64,000 nucleotides of DNA. It comes from Proteiniborus sp. DW1 (GTDB lineage Bacteria; Bacillota; Clostridia; Tissierellales; Proteiniboraceae). Positions 50,188-60,822 of the stretch are shown one piece after another. A program made the position numbers and the translations under genes. The DNA lies in the NCBI RefSeq assembly GCF_900095305.1, contig NZ_FMDO01000058.1:1-64000 (forward strand), written 5' to 3'. Numbering within the stretch: position 1 is the first letter of the stretch; every line of letters begins with the position of its first letter. Under the pieces are notes generated by a model that was given only the letters and a program-made list of their open reading frames with translations, was not told the DNA's origin and ran no database searches.

Positions 50188-50766
50188 TTACCTTTTTTGA
50201 ACCTTCATCTCATAGTATTTACAATAAACTATATTATTTTTGATTGTAAAATACTCTTCATTCCATACATGACTTTTCTCATCGTATGCTTGCTCCATAA
50301 GGTTTGAGTGCTTTGATTGGTACTCTCGTGTTATTTTGAATCCACATTTTTCATAGCATCTTATTGCACGCTTATTAAATTTAGCCACATCTAAATACAA
50401 GGTATTCATTTTCATAACATCAAAATAATAACCTAATACGGCCATTAATGCGTCAGAACCATATCCTCTATTCAGTACATCAGGATTAAATACTATGCCA
50501 AGTCTAGCAGCTCTCATTATCTTTTTGATGTTCCTTATATTTATATAGCCTATCATTCTATCTTCCTCATCTAAAACTGAAAAACATCTAGTATTTTTTC
50601 TAGAAGTCCTATAATTAAACCAGCTTCTAACCTCATCATCACTAAAATTCGGAAAATTATAGTCCTTAAATAATGGATCATCATGCTTACCCCAGTTTCT
50701 CATCTCAAGCACATCTTCATATGTCAGCAACCTTACCTTAACCCTATTTCCTCTTACTTCACACAC
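50188..50766 (-). CDS. GNAT N-acetyltransferase (RimJ/RimL type)
   Basis: A 192-residue GNAT protein of the acetyltransf_3 group. LRLLTYEDVLEMRNWG-like start (KVRLLTYEDVLEMRNWGKH), then LGIVFNPDVLNRGYGSDAL with the acetyl-CoA loop and NKRAIRCYEKCGF with the conserved Asn/Tyr. Such enzymes acetylate protein N-termini or small molecules; the substrate is unknown. It lies 40 bases behind dnaC and may be cotranscribed. Confidence 0.85.
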   Translation of the reverse strand: MCEVRGNRVKVRLLTYEDVLEMRNWGKHDDPLFKDYNFPNFSDDEVRSWFNYRTSRKNTRCFSVLDEEDRMIGYINIRNIKKIMRAARLGIVFNPDVLNRGYGSDALMAVLGYYFDVMKMNTLYLDVAKFNKRAIRCYEKCGFKITREYQSKHSNLMEQAYDEKSHVWNEEYFTIKNNIVYCKYYEMKVQKR

Positions 50767-50807
50767 TAGCCTCTCCCCCTGATTTTAGAGTGTGGTTTCA
50801 CAATTTT

Positions 50808-52151
50808 CTATTGTCTCGGTTTTTCTAAATTTAAAAACTTGGTGTATTCTCCCATAAATACTAGCTCTACAGTACCTGTAGGTCCATTACGATGTTTTGC
50901 TATAATAACTTCCCCAATATTTTTCTTTTCAGAATCAGGGTGATAATAATCATCTCTATATAGAAACATTACAATATCAGCATCCTGCTCTATGGCTCCA
51001 GATTCACGAAGATCTGAAAGTATAGGTCTATGATCAGCCCTAATTTCAGGTGCACGAGATAGCTGTGATAGGGCTATTACTGGACAATCCATCTCCTTAG
51101 CCAACCCTTTTAATCCTCTTGAAATAGCTGAAATTTCTTGCTGCCTATTTTCATTTCTTCCTTCACCTGACATTAGCTGCAAGTAATCTATCATTATAAG
51201 GTCTAAACCCTTCTCCATCTTAAGTCTCCTGCACTTAGCCTTCATTTCCATTAAAGTAATACCTGGTGTATCATCAATAAATATTTTAGCTTGAGACAGT
51301 GGTCCCATGGCCCTTAAAAGCTTTGGCCAATCTTCTTCATCTAGTCTACCATTTATTATCTTCTGTAGTTCCACATGAGATTCAGAACTTAACATACGCT
51401 GTACCAACTGTTCTTTTGACATCTCAAGACTAAATATGGCTACCGATGCATTTCCTTTTAATGCAGCATTAACTGAAAGATTAACGGAAAAGGCAGTCTT
51501 ACCCATAGATGGTCTAGCTGCGACAAGGACAAGGTCAGATTTTTGGAGGCCTGATGTCTTTTGATCCAAATCTATAAAACCTGTTGTAAGCCCAGTCAAA
51601 TCACTCTTATTTAATGCCATTTGCTCAATTCTAGAGAAACTTTCAAGAAGCACTTCTTTTATAGGATCCAACCCTTCACTACTTCTTTTTTGAGTAATCT
51701 CAAATATTTTTTTCTCTGCTGCGTCTATGATTACATTTATATCTTCATCTGCTTCATATCCCTTTGCTATAATATCATTAGAAGCACTAATGAGTCTTCT
51801 TAGTATTGATTTTTCTTCAACTATTTCACAATAAAATCTTATGTTGGCAGTAGTAGAAATAGCCTCAGATAAATCTGCAAGATATAAAATTCCTCCTACA
51901 GCATCTAAGGTATTCCTTTTTTTAAGCTCATCAGACAAAGTTATTAAATCTACTGGCTCATCTCTATTATAGATTTCTAAAATTGCCTCATATATTTCCC
52001 TATGAGCTTCCTTATAAAAATCGCTAGGCTTTAATATCTCTGTAGCTGCTATTATTGCATTTTTATCAAGTATCATTGAACCTAATACTGACTGTTCACC
52101 TTCAATGCTATGAGGAGGTACTCTGCCTAATGCTTGCATTTCGGTTGACAT
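50808..52151 (-). CDS. dnaC: Replicative DNA helicase
   Basis: A 447-residue hexameric RecA-like helicase (DnaB of E. coli, named DnaC in Bacillus). N-terminal DnaB_N (~8-110; PHSIEGEQSVLGSMI), linker helix, Walker A ARPSMGKTAF (~207), Walker B LIMIDYLQLM (~310), and SQLSR and KHRNGPTG motifs. No intein is present. In line with the Bacillus order yybS-gdpP-rplI-dnaC. Unwinds DNA at the fork with DnaI and DnaD partners encoded nearby. Confidence 0.95.
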   Translation of the reverse strand: MSTEMQALGRVPPHSIEGEQSVLGSMILDKNAIIAATEILKPSDFYKEAHREIYEAILEIYNRDEPVDLITLSDELKKRNTLDAVGGILYLADLSEAISTTANIRFYCEIVEEKSILRRLISASNDIIAKGYEADEDINVIIDAAEKKIFEITQKRSSEGLDPIKEVLLESFSRIEQMALNKSDLTGLTTGFIDLDQKTSGLQKSDLVLVAARPSMGKTAFSVNLSVNAALKGNASVAIFSLEMSKEQLVQRMLSSESHVELQKIINGRLDEEDWPKLLRAMGPLSQAKIFIDDTPGITLMEMKAKCRRLKMEKGLDLIMIDYLQLMSGEGRNENRQQEISAISRGLKGLAKEMDCPVIALSQLSRAPEIRADHRPILSDLRESGAIEQDADIVMFLYRDDYYHPDSEKKNIGEVIIAKHRNGPTGTVELVFMGEYTKFLNLEKPRQ

Positions 52152-52172
52152 ACTATCACCTCTTTAACTGTG

Positions 52173-52219
52173 TATAACGAACACAAGATACTAGATGAGT
52201 AAGTGCATCAAGTATCTTG
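52173..52219 (-). terminator. Hairpin between rplI and dnaC
   Basis: ACAAGATACT pairs perfectly with AGTATCTTGT across a long loop (~25 bases). The T run is poor, so it may only attenuate. Confidence 0.45.
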
Positions 52220-52230
52220 TAATGTCTAGT

Positions 52231-52680
52231 CTATTCCTCTGTTACTTTTACCTTCAATTTTGCTGAAACATTAGGATATACCTTTACATCTACTATGGTA
52301 GTTCCTATAGTCTTTATGTTCCCACCTTCAATGTCCATTTTTCTTTTATCTATGTCTATATTATGTTGCTTTTTAAGTGCATCTGATACATCTTTTGTTG
52401 TTATGGAACCAAATAGCTTCCCATTTTCACCTGATTTTCCTTTTAACTCTACAGTCAATTCTGATATCTTTTCTGCTAGTTCTTTAGCTTTAGCAAGCTC
52501 CTCTTCCTCTTTAATTCTCTTTGCAGCTTTTTGTTCTTCTAATACTTTCACATTTCCCTCTGTTGCTTCCTTAGCAAGATTTTTAGGAAATAAAAAGTTT
52601 CTTGCATATCCATCCTTTGCGTTAACTATTTCTCCTTTTTTGCCTAGTCCTTTTACATCTTGAAGTAAAATAACCTTCAT
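52231..52680 (-). CDS. rplI: 50S ribosomal protein L9
   Basis: A 149-residue L9: [19 protein letters not shown] and [12 protein letters not shown] are the N-terminal rRNA-binding domain, followed by the long connecting helix (~40-75) and the C-terminal domain ending in KVKVTEE. It binds 23S rRNA near the L1 stalk base. Its start overlaps the gdpP stop, so translation is probably coupled. Confidence 0.95.
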   Translation of the reverse strand: MKVILLQDVKGLGKKGEIVNAKDGYARNFLFPKNLAKEATEGNVKVLEEQKAAKRIKEEEELAKAKELAEKISELTVELKGKSGENGKLFGSITTKDVSDALKKQHNIDIDKRKMDIEGGNIKTIGTTIVDVKVYPNVSAKLKVKVTEE

Positions 52681-54686
52681 TATTTTTCACCTTCCTCAAA
52701 ATATTCTCTTATTGCTTCTTTTAGCATTTCTTCTGCTTCATCTATATCCACATTATCTAGCTGGGCTCCAGCCACCGCTAAATGACCACCGCCACCTAGC
52801 TTTTCTAGTATAAGTTGTACACTAATATCACCTAGGGACCTTCCACTAATGTGTATTCTTCCATCACTGACAACTAAAACAAAAGATGCCATTACTCCAT
52901 TTATATTGAGAAGGTCATTTGCTGACTCAGCAGCTATGAGAACAGAATCCTTGCTTTCTTTTCTTAGTTTAGATATGGCTATTTTATCGTCTATTATTTT
53001 AGCTTCTTTTACTACCTCAGCTTTTGTAATAAATGTATTTATATCATCCTTGAAAAGTTGTCTCACAGAAGTAGTATCAGCTCCTGCCCTCCTTAGAAAG
53101 GATGCAGCTTCAAATGTCCTTACTCCTGTCTGGAAAGTAAAGTTTTTAGTATCTACAGTGATACCTGCCAAAAGAGCTTCTGCCTCAAACTTATTGATAC
53201 TTATCTTTTCTCCCATATAATTAAGTATCTCTGTAACTAACTCACATGTAGAGGATGCATATGGTTCAAGATAAGATAATACTGGGTCCTCAATAAAGTC
53301 TGCCCCTCTTCTATGGTGGTCTATAAGCACAACCTTATCAATTATTTCCAGAAGATGAGGTGCTTCGGCATAGCTTGGTCTATGGTTATCTACTAAAACA
53401 CACAGAGATTCTTTGTCTGCTAAATTTCTAGCTTGCTCTGGCGTTATAATATCTTCTAAATACTCTGGATGTTCTGTTTTTAGTCTATCAAAAATATTTT
53501 TTATAGATGGATTTACTCCGCTTAAAACTATATAGGCTTGCTTATCTCTATTTTTAACAGCCCTATATATCCCTATAGAAGCTCCAAAGCTATCCATATC
53601 TCCATTCTTATGTCCCATAATAAAAACTTTTTCCGATTGGTCAATAAGCTGTCTTAAAGCATGAGATATTACCCTTGCTTTTACTTTAGTCCTTTTCTCA
53701 ACGGCCTTACTCTTTCCTCCATAAAAACTTAATTTATCTATTCTTTTTACAACTGCTTGGTCCCCACCCCTACCTAAAGCTATGTCGAGGGCAGCATTTG
53801 CATATTCAAATTGTTGACTAAGACTTTTACCATTTACTCCTATACCTATGCTTAGTGTTACAGGTATTCCGTTACCTAAGTCTACTTCCCTTACACTATC
53901 AAGAACTTCAAATTTCTTAGCTTCTAGAATTTCTAAATATTTATTTTCAAAAACCAATAAATATTTGTCATTTTCATATTTTCTAATAAACCCGCCTACT
54001 CTAGAAGCTAGTGAGTTAAGAATTTTATCTACCTCAACAAACACTATAGGTCTACTGGCTTCATCTGTGTTGTTTCTGACATCGTCATAATTATCTATTT
54101 GAATTATACCTACATTAACCTTTTCATCATTGTACTTAGTCTTTAATGTCGTAAAACCTGTATTATCTATCCAATATAGCATTATAATATATTCTTCTCT
54201 ATTTTCTCTGCTTTTGCCTTTCTGAACAACATTATACAGAACCTTATAATATTTGTCCTTAATAGATACTTCTATAGGTGTGTCTTCTTTCCTATTCAGA
54301 ATACTGTCTATGTTAAATCCTAGCATAATATCCTTAATGTTTTCATCTAGGAGCTTTTCTGAGTCAGCTATCTGAAGGAATTTTGTATTATACCAAGTAA
54401 TTGTACCATCAGTTTCCACCATTACAAGAGGTATTGGCAAGTTTATTATAGCATATTTTGTAGCTGTATCTAGTCCAGTAGTCAAGCTCTCTATATACTT
54501 TGTCCATTCTAGTTTCTTAAGATGGATGTTTTTCCAATGATAATATATTAGATATCCTAATAGTAACACTCCTATTGCAGCAATCCTCGGTTCATAGAAA
54601 GCAATAATAACTATTAGAACTCCAATTATTAGCAAATAGAGCTTTGAATCTGGAACTAGAATATTAAATATTCTTTTATTTGACAT
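52680..54686 (-). CDS. gdpP: Cyclic-di-AMP phosphodiesterase GdpP
   Basis: A 668-residue membrane enzyme that hydrolyses c-di-AMP to pApA. Two N-terminal TMs (~12-55), a degenerate PAS (~60-160), a degenerate GGDEF (~170-300; the active-site motif is replaced by YENDKYLLV), DHH (~340-500; [25 protein letters not shown]) and DHHA1 (~560-660; [24 protein letters not shown]). It sets c-di-AMP levels and so K+ transport and wall homeostasis. Overlaps rplI and follows yybS by ~22 bases. Confidence 0.95.
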   Translation of the reverse strand: MSNKRIFNILVPDSKLYLLIIGVLIVIIAFYEPRIAAIGVLLLGYLIYYHWKNIHLKKLEWTKYIESLTTGLDTATKYAIINLPIPLVMVETDGTITWYNTKFLQIADSEKLLDENIKDIMLGFNIDSILNRKEDTPIEVSIKDKYYKVLYNVVQKGKSRENREEYIIMLYWIDNTGFTTLKTKYNDEKVNVGIIQIDNYDDVRNNTDEASRPIVFVEVDKILNSLASRVGGFIRKYENDKYLLVFENKYLEILEAKKFEVLDSVREVDLGNGIPVTLSIGIGVNGKSLSQQFEYANAALDIALGRGGDQAVVKRIDKLSFYGGKSKAVEKRTKVKARVISHALRQLIDQSEKVFIMGHKNGDMDSFGASIGIYRAVKNRDKQAYIVLSGVNPSIKNIFDRLKTEHPEYLEDIITPEQARNLADKESLCVLVDNHRPSYAEAPHLLEIIDKVVLIDHHRRGADFIEDPVLSYLEPYASSTCELVTEILNYMGEKISINKFEAEALLAGITVDTKNFTFQTGVRTFEAASFLRRAGADTTSVRQLFKDDINTFITKAEVVKEAKIIDDKIAISKLRKESKDSVLIAAESANDLLNINGVMASFVLVVSDGRIHISGRSLGDISVQLILEKLGGGGHLAVAGAQLDNVDIDEAEEMLKEAIREYFEEGEK

Positions 54687-54708
54687 AACTTTTCCTCCCC
54701 TAAGGAGT

Positions 54709-55665
54709 TTATTCCACTCTTTTCAATTTTCTAAAATCCAGCCCTGCATCTAGGAATCCTATGAGTGAAATTATTAAACTCAGTGGAACATTTATAATTA
54801 TTAGAAAAATAATTATGGCCTTTACAATCTTATGCATCTTTCTCTTATTCATCAAGAAAACCACAACTGACAATCCTTGAATGAAAAAAACAAAGGATAT
54901 TAAAATTATCGTATTAATAAATATTGTCTCATAATATAAAATTTTCATATATCTAAATACTAAAGCTGCTCCTATTATGACTAAAGAACCCATTATAGCA
55001 TTATTAGGAAGCCTAAAGTGCATAAATCTAGGTATTTCAACTGATTTATAGCCTAATCTTTTAAGTATTGCAGTAGACATCCAATAGTTCAGATATACAA
55101 TGAAAACAGAAGAAATTATTATAATTGCAGGTATCATTATTATTATAGTCTCTACTGTTGCTATTAACATATCTTTTATTACAGACATTTCATATGTAGA
55201 AAGCTGCATTTCTTTTAGTATGTCTAGCTGAATCCTCAGAGATTCCGTCAAAGTAGCATTAATCTCGGATAAGAAGCTAACACCTGTCACATACCCCATA
55301 ATTGCTATTGATATTAGTATAGTTACTATGGCAGCCATGGCTCCACAAATTAATATTTGCTGTGGTTTATACTTATTATTTATCATATAGGTTAGTACTA
55401 TAGAAATCAACCCAAATGCTAAAAATATTAGAATCCCAGTAAATATATCAGTGAGTACTCCGATTAGTATGCTAGAGCATACTATTGAATATATATTGTA
55501 TCTTGTCTTATGCCTTACTCCAAGAATTATAAAAGGTACAGGATAAAAAAATATGATTATAGGAACTATACTATACCCAAAAATTATAATCAATGTCATA
55601 ATTGTTGTTATAATAGCAGTCTCTGCAATCCGGGTTGTTTTTTCTCCTAAGTTCAATTTATTCAC
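54709..55665 (-). CDS. yybS: DUF2232 membrane protein YybS
   Basis: A 318-residue protein with about eight hydrophobic segments, matching the YybS/DUF2232 family: [21 protein letters not shown] near the start and [14 protein letters not shown] near the end. Function unknown; always next to gdpP and rplI in Firmicutes. It follows the MazG-like gene directly (1-base gap). Confidence 0.88.
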   Translation of the reverse strand: MNKLNLGEKTTRIAETAIITTIMTLIIIFGYSIVPIIIFFYPVPFIILGVRHKTRYNIYSIVCSSILIGVLTDIFTGILIFLAFGLISIVLTYMINNKYKPQQILICGAMAAIVTILISIAIMGYVTGVSFLSEINATLTESLRIQLDILKEMQLSTYEMSVIKDMLIATVETIIIMIPAIIIISSVFIVYLNYWMSTAILKRLGYKSVEIPRFMHFRLPNNAIMGSLVIIGAALVFRYMKILYYETIFINTIILISFVFFIQGLSVVVFLMNKRKMHKIVKAIIIFLIIINVPLSLIISLIGFLDAGLDFRKLKRVE

Positions 55666-55666
55666 C

Positions 55667-55993
55667 TCAAACTCTTTTTCTCTTTAAATGCTCCAATAAA
55701 CTACCTATGTCTCCATACCACTTCTCAATTTTATGTTCCTCTAAAAGAGCCAATTTAGCTTTTTCTTCTACTTTTGTATCTATGCTTTCATAGGATACAC
55801 CGAGTCTTTTTCCAAGTAAGTATGTTACAAATATTACATTTGATATTGCATCAAGAACTGCATCGTGACTATTTTGAATACCCCTTACTAGAAGATCATA
55901 TAAGGAAGCAACAGCCATAAGAAGCTCGCTTTTAAGCCACTCTATTACCTTTATATTTTTTGTCACATCAATATTCTTGTCATTTAATGACAT
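55667..55993 (-). CDS. MazG-like protein
   Basis: A 108-residue alpha-helical protein of the MazG-like family (all-alpha NTP pyrophosphatase fold). IEWLKSELLMAVASLYDLLV and HDAVLDAISNVIFVTYLLG form the two core helices; the ExxE/D metal residues of true MazG are only partly kept, so activity is uncertain. It heads the yybS-gdpP-rplI-dnaC transcript. Confidence 0.75.
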   Translation of the reverse strand: MSLNDKNIDVTKNIKVIEWLKSELLMAVASLYDLLVRGIQNSHDAVLDAISNVIFVTYLLGKRLGVSYESIDTKVEEKAKLALLEEHKIEKWYGDIGSLLEHLKRKRV

Positions 55994-56151
55994 AGTTAAT
56001 CCCCCCTCTATACATTATACCAAACCATTGACCCTTTAACTATTTTTTTATGCATTATAATCCATAAAGTAATTTTTTATGCAAAAGCATTATCTATGTC
56101 AATTGAGTGAGTATATGAGTATTTCAGGAAATCGGGTTAGGTCATAAAAAA

Positions 56152-56198
56152 AACAAAAGAGATATACTACATATTATATAATATACCTCTCTTCTATA
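56152..56198 (-). terminator. rpsF-ssb-rpsR terminator
   Basis: AGAGGTATA and TATATCTCT pair across an AT-rich loop and are followed by TTTTGTTTTTTTT on the minus strand. Confidence 0.7.
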
Positions 56199-56214
56199 CT
56201 ATTTAAATTTAAAA

Positions 56215-56448
56215 TTAGTCTGCTGTATATGGTAAAAGTGCAACTTGTCTTGCTCTTTTTATAGCACGAGTTAACTGTCTTTGATGTAAAGCACAGTTTC
56301 CTGAAATTCTTCTAGGAAGTATCTTTCCTCTTTCAGTAACATATTTCTTAAGCTTATTTACATCTTTATAGCTTATGCTAGTAGCATTATCAACACAGAA
56401 ACTGCAAACTCTCTTCTTAGTTCTAAATTTTCTTCCTGGTTGTGCCAT
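56215..56448 (-). CDS. rpsR: 30S ribosomal protein S18
   Basis: A 77-residue S18 with [10 protein letters not shown] and a later [14 protein letters not shown]: the CxxC...CxxH set of the zinc-binding (C+) form. C-terminal [12 protein letters not shown] is typical. It binds S6 and 16S rRNA in the platform. Last gene of rpsF-ssb-rpsR; 15 bases behind ssb. Confidence 0.96.
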   Translation of the reverse strand: MAQPGRKFRTKKRVCSFCVDNATSISYKDVNKLKKYVTERGKILPRRISGNCALHQRQLTRAIKRARQVALLPYTAD

Positions 56449-56463
56449 TCTCTTTCCCTCCTT

Positions 56464-56928
56464 CTAGAATGGAATATCATCATCGTCCGTAGGATGGAAT
56501 CCATCCATATCTATATCCATACCGAAATCTCTGCTCTGATTAAAGTTTTGATTAAATTCTCTATTTTGACTTTGGCTACCTTGTCTAGCTTCTCCCCATT
56601 CAAGGAATTGAACTCTATCAGCTACTACATCTGTAGTATATCTCTTAGTTCCATCTTGAGCTGTATAGCTTCCTGTTTGAATACGTCCTTGAATTGCTAC
56701 AAGTCTGCCCTTAACTAAATAGTTTGCACAGTTTTCAGCCTGTTTTCCCCAAACTACTATATTTATAAAGTCTGCCGTAGGTTGTCCTTTACTCTCAAAT
56801 TCCTGCTTTTTTTCTCTCGATAAGTCTTTATCCACCGCTATGCTAAATCTAGAAACTGCCATTCCAGTAGACAGATATCTCAGTTCAGGGTCTCTTGTCA
56901 ATCTTCCAATGAGTACTACACTATTCAC
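56464..56928 (-). CDS. ssb: Single-stranded DNA-binding protein
   Basis: A 154-residue SSB: OB fold 1-108 (MNSVVLIGRLTRDPELRYL, DFINIVVWGKQAENCANYL, VQGR-like VAIQGRIQTGSYTAQDG), a Gln/Asn-rich linker and the acidic tip DDDDIPF that binds partner proteins. It lies between rpsF and rpsR as in Bacillus, consistent with origin-proximal location. Confidence 0.96.
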   Translation of the reverse strand: MNSVVLIGRLTRDPELRYLSTGMAVSRFSIAVDKDLSREKKQEFESKGQPTADFINIVVWGKQAENCANYLVKGRLVAIQGRIQTGSYTAQDGTKRYTTDVVADRVQFLEWGEARQGSQSQNREFNQNFNQSRDFGMDIDMDGFHPTDDDDIPF

Positions 56929-56951
56929 AATTACACCCCCATACGGCTCTA

Positions 56952-57245
56952 TTATTCATCTTCTCTAATTATCATGTGTCTAATTACATTGTCTGTAATT
57001 TTAGCAATTCTGTCTACTTCATCTACAACATCTGCACCAGAAGTGATATTTAATAGTACATAGTAACCTTCTTGAAAATCATTGATTTCATAAGCAAGCT
57101 TTCTGCTTCCCCATACATCAACATTATCAACTGTACCATTTGTCTCAACTATACCTTTGAATCTTTCAACAAGAGTATTTCTTGCTTCTTCTTCCATATT
57201 TGGTGCAAAGATTAAAACAATTTCATATTTTCTCATGTGTTTCAC
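56952..57245 (-). CDS. rpsF: 30S ribosomal protein S6
   Basis: A 97-residue S6: MRKYEIVLIFAPNMEEEAR at the start (the real start may be the second Met, MRKYE, at ~57,236), DVWGSRKLAYEINDFQEGYY in the middle, NVIRHMIIRED at the end. The leader 57,250-57,330 contains GGGCCG next to a short CTATT/AATAG hairpin; this could be the S6:S18-binding autoregulatory motif, but I cannot confirm the fold. SD AGGAGGTG. First gene of the operon. Confidence 0.95.
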   Translation of the reverse strand: MKHMRKYEIVLIFAPNMEEEARNTLVERFKGIVETNGTVDNVDVWGSRKLAYEINDFQEGYYVLLNITSGADVVDEVDRIAKITDNVIRHMIIREDE

Positions 57246-57408
57246 CTCCTTTTGGACTAAACGGCCCTATCTATTTAATAGAGCAAGGATAACATACTAC
57301 ATCACAGTATTATATCACTTATTATGTATAAATACAATAAAAATTATCATAAACATCATTTTTCTTTCTAACAACAGATTTAGATAACTATTTTTCATAT
57401 CTTTAATA

Positions 57409-58188
57409 TTAATCATGTATCATTAAACTGCTTCTAGCCAATTCATTTACTTTATCATGTAATAATGATTGCTTTCCTTTCATTTCTTCTGCTTTAGCTA
57501 TATTGCCAATAGCCTTATAATATTCATATGCATACCATAATGCCAAGTATTCAAATCTAACATCACCAGAACTTAATAATAAATCTATATCACTAGAATT
57601 TATGTTTTTAATACTTGTGCCCCTCTCTAGTTCATCAACTGAGTCTATACTAAGCACTAGATAATGAATTCTTAAACAGGCTTCCATAACTTCTTTTTTT
57701 GTTTTGCTTTTTAGCATAGAATATACTGCAATATCAGACCATCCACCATCAAATTCAATTTTAAAAGAATAAATTGTAAAAACTAATGGCGCAAGTGTCA
57801 GTGATAAAATAATTGGTAACATTCGACTATTTCCAAAAAACACAAATATTAATATAAATAGTAGTAAAACAAAAATAACATTAGATATTGGACCAGCTAA
57901 AATTACTTTTCTAGTGACTCTGTTTAACTTTTCTGAGTCCATAATCACATCTTTTTCTGGTACAGTTTGGCAAAGCCCATTCCATTCCTTAAAAAAAGAA
58001 ATTTTTAGTCCTTTCTCAGCTCTATATATCTTAACAGGACCTACAGTGATTGAAATAAATCTGTGTCCATTAATGAGAGCTGCTATCAGATGCCCAACTT
58101 CATGTATGATAATAGAAAAGTACCACAGTAAATAAGAGCCAATTATTATAAACAATGCATAAGCTATATGCCTAATTATACTTATCAT
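57409..58188 (-). CDS. M50 (site-2 protease-like) membrane metalloprotease
   Basis: A 259-residue intramembrane protease. TM1 is followed by IIHEVGHLIAALI, the HExxH zinc motif in a membrane helix; KVILAGPISNVIFVLLLF is the AGP..N segment of the family and FDGGWSDIAV supplies the third ligand (D in the DG motif). The last ~90 residues are a soluble helical (TPR-like) tail. No PDZ domain is present. It lies next to a truncated ABC exporter; M50 proteins often accompany peptide export or peptide-pheromone systems, which is inference here. Confidence 0.85.
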   Translation of the reverse strand: MISIIRHIAYALFIIIGSYLLWYFSIIIHEVGHLIAALINGHRFISITVGPVKIYRAEKGLKISFFKEWNGLCQTVPEKDVIMDSEKLNRVTRKVILAGPISNVIFVLLLFILIFVFFGNSRMLPIILSLTLAPLVFTIYSFKIEFDGGWSDIAVYSMLKSKTKKEVMEACLRIHYLVLSIDSVDELERGTSIKNINSSDIDLLLSSGDVRFEYLALWYAYEYYKAIGNIAKAEEMKGKQSLLHDKVNELARSSLMIHD

Positions 58189-58212
58189 TTCATCACTCCC
58201 AATATTAATATA

Positions 58213-58238
58213 AATAAACTGCCCACCACTTAAGGAGT
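58213..58238 (-). terminator. Hairpin between ABC exporter relic and M50 gene
   Basis: GCCCATCAC / GTGGTGGGC with a 7-base loop on the minus strand. No strong T run follows, so termination is uncertain. Confidence 0.4.
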
Positions 58239-58368
58239 GATGGGCTTCTAGTCAATATAGCTAATGATATAAGTTTACCCAAGCTCCTATGGAAAAGAGT
58301 CACCGTTTTTGCACATTACAATGTAATAAGGCTCTTTATACTTGGTAGCCTGCTTATATTTACTTCAT

Positions 58369-59490
58369 TTATTTGTTTTTCTCCTCGTTCTCATATAGAT
58401 AGTAGTAAAAACCCTTTCTACTCATAAGCTCGTCGTGATTACCAACTTCTACTACTCTTGAATTGTGTATACATACTATTTTATCAACATTTTTGATAGT
58501 AGATAGTCTATGAGCTACTATTATTTTTATACAATCTAGCTCATTAAGATTTTCATAAATAGCTTTTTCTATTAAATTATCTAAATTGCTTGTAGCTTCA
58601 TCAAAAATAATCATAGAAGGATTATTGACAAGAGCACGTGCAATTAATATACGCTGTCTTTGTCCACCAGAAAAATTCATACCTTGCTCAGAAACTATAG
58701 TGTCAAATTTCAAAGGTGTATTCATTATATCATCAAATATAAGGGCTTTTTTACATGCAGATATAAGTTCCTCTTCTGTAACATCACGATTCATTACAAT
58801 ATTGTCTCTAATTGTTCCAGTAAATAGTTTGGATTCTTGTAGTACCACACCTGCAGAAGATCTTAAGCTTCTTACATCCATATCATTTATATCAATTCCA
58901 TTATATAGTATCTTTCCAGAAGAAACCTTATAAATTCCCAATAATAGTTTTAAAATAGTACTTTTCCCAGACCCAGATAGGCCAACAAAAGCAACACTTT
59001 GTCCTCTTTCTATATACATATCTATGTCCTCTATTATGTTATTTCCAAACATATTATATTTATAAGATATATTTCTTAATTCAATACTATTTAACACAAA
59101 TCTTTCATTGTTTTCCAGCTCAACTTGCTCTGGTGTACTATTAATTACATCCTTAATCCTCTTAAAATAAACATCTAGTGCAACAATAGTAGAAACATTC
59201 TGACCAATGCTAATAATTGGATCTACAAAAGCTCCTGATACAGAGTTAAATGCAAATAAAACTCCTATTGATATAATATCTTGCTGAACCATTTTAGCCC
59301 CTAGCAATAAAACTGATATTGGGATTACTGTTCTAATAGCTGAAGTTATAGCATCTGCTATTATCTGAATGATATTTATGTGCTTACTAGATCTCAGTTC
59401 AACATCATAGCTTTTCAACCATTTATCTATAAAAACTTTTTCTCCTCCTAATATTATTATATCATGTTCGGAGAAAACCTGTCCTATTTA
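58369..59490 (-). pseudogene. 5'-truncated ABC exporter (last TMs + NBD)
   Basis: About 350-370 residues equal to the second half of a ~700-residue peptide/bacteriocin-type ABC exporter. The frame is open from a stop near 59,492 (GQVFSEHD...VFIDKWLKSYDVEL), the typical start of the third TM pair; two helices (~20-75) precede a complete NBD with Walker A GLSGSGKST, Q-loop VVLQESKLF, signature FSGGQRQR, Walker B MIIFDEATS and H-loop VAHRLST. The first four TMs and any C39 peptidase domain are missing. A TTG at 59418 lacks a good SD. The NBD is undamaged, so it may still be expressed. Confidence 0.75.
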
Positions 59491-59629
59491 GTATAACCTA
59501 TCCAGAGTTATTTCCACTAGTATCGATTAAAAAACTTCTTTTAGAAATAAAAATTTATATTTTATAGAGATTATCGTGTATAATAGGATTATATAATCAT
59601 AAAGATATTCAAGTTGGAGGTGCCTACTA

Positions 59630-60109
59630 ATGAAGGAAATCATATTGGCAGGAGGATGCTTTTGGGGTGTAGAAGAATATATGTCTAGAATAGATGGGAT
59701 AATAGAGACTAGAGTTGGTTATGCAAATGGTACAACTCATAATCCTAGCTATGAGGATGTATGTAAGGGAAACACAGGCCATGCAGAGGCTTGCATAGTC
59801 AGATATGACGAAAATATCATTTCATTAGAAGAGTTGCTAGACAAATTTTGGAAGGTGATAGATCCTACATCTATCAATAAACAGGGTGGAGATGTAGGTC
59901 ATCAATACAGAACAGGAATATACTATATAGACGATGCAGACTTACCTATTATAGAAAAATCATTAGAAAAAGAGCAAAAAAAATATGACAAAAAAATAGT
60001 GACAGAGGTAGAGCCTTTGAACTGCTTCTATAGTGCAGAAGAATATCATCAAAAATACTTAAAGAAAAATCCTGGAGGCTATTGTCATATAGATTTAAGC
60101 TCTATGTAA
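59630..60109 (+). CDS. msrA: Peptide-methionine (S)-S-oxide reductase
   Basis: A 159-residue MsrA that reduces methionine S-sulfoxide. The catalytic Cys is C10 in [31 protein letters not shown] and [11 protein letters not shown] form the active site. No resolving Cys pair at the C-terminus is obvious beyond C-containing GGYCHID. No msrB is fused or adjacent. SD GGAGGTG. Followed by a 99-residue gene of unknown role on the same strand. Confidence 0.95.
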   Translation: MKEIILAGGCFWGVEEYMSRIDGIIETRVGYANGTTHNPSYEDVCKGNTGHAEACIVRYDENIISLEELLDKFWKVIDPTSINKQGGDVGHQYRTGIYYIDDADLPIIEKSLEKEQKKYDKKIVTEVEPLNCFYSAEEYHQKYLKKNPGGYCHIDLSSM

Positions 60110-60136
60110 ACAATAGACTTAGCGAGGTGAAAAACA

Positions 60137-60436
60137 ATGGATAAAGACTTTTTTCAAGCCTTCTTAATAAGATTTAGAGTAAACTGTAATTTAAGAGCAG
60201 GCTTTCTTCCTATTAATTATAGAGATATGGAATTCCCTTTTAGAATATACAAGGGGGCCTATAATGAAACCAGAGAAGAGCTAATAAAGGAAGAAAACCC
60301 AACTGATGAACAACTAAAAATAATTGATGGTGCCTATGAAGTATTTATGAAGCACTTAGAAGAATCTAAAAATTATGGTATTGCAGAAAAAGAAATGATA
60401 GAATGGGTAGAAAAAAACAAACCCTTGAGCGAATAG
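60137..60436 (+). CDS. Hypothetical protein
   Basis: A 99-residue soluble, mostly helical protein (FRIYKGAYNETREELIKEE, EEMIEWVEKNK-like end). No Cys pattern, TM or signal. I do not recognise a family. It lies 27 bases behind msrA with SD GAGGTG, so it is probably cotranscribed with it. Confidence 0.6.
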   Translation: MDKDFFQAFLIRFRVNCNLRAGFLPINYRDMEFPFRIYKGAYNETREELIKEENPTDEQLKIIDGAYEVFMKHLEESKNYGIAEKEMIEWVEKNKPLSE

Positions 60437-60455
60437 TCAAGGGCTTGTTTTTTTG
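60416..60455 (+). terminator. msrA operon terminator
   Basis: ACAAACCCTTGA and TCAAGGGCTTGT (one mismatch) with an 8-base loop, followed by TTTTTTT. The stop codon of the upstream gene is in the loop. Confidence 0.85.
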
Positions 60456-60474
60456 AATAACACTATTACATTCC

Positions 60475-60681
60475 TTACTCTTCTGCTGACTGAGAGTTGC
60501 TGATAATAACCTTTTTAACTCTCTTTTCAAAGTCTCTTCTAGCCAGCCATACTAAACGTTCACAGCCTAAGCATTTAAGCCTAAAGTCGACTCCTGTTCT
60601 CATGATTTCCCATTTATTTTCACCACAGGGGTGGGCTTTTTTAAGCTGTACCACATCTCCAACATTATATTTAACAATCAC
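60475..60681 (-). CDS. DUF951 protein
   Basis: A 68-residue protein of the DUF951 family: VGDVVQLKKAHPCG, NKWEIMRTGVDFRLKCLGC and the C-terminal basic strand. The two Cys in CLGC plus the HPCG Cys may bind zinc or RNA; the function is unknown. It is usually near the origin, often with noc/spo0J. Convergent with the msrA operon. Confidence 0.85.
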   Translation of the reverse strand: MIVKYNVGDVVQLKKAHPCGENKWEIMRTGVDFRLKCLGCERLVWLARRDFEKRVKKVIISNSQSAEE

Positions 60682-60822
60682 TATAAGACCTCCCTAACCG
60701 CAATAAAGCTACTCCTTATGATTGACATACTTGAAGTAGCTTGGCTTTAAATATATTATATTATATTTTAGCTATTAAGTGAACTTTTATCCATTTTAAT
60801 AAAGTTAAAAATTCTCCTCAGA

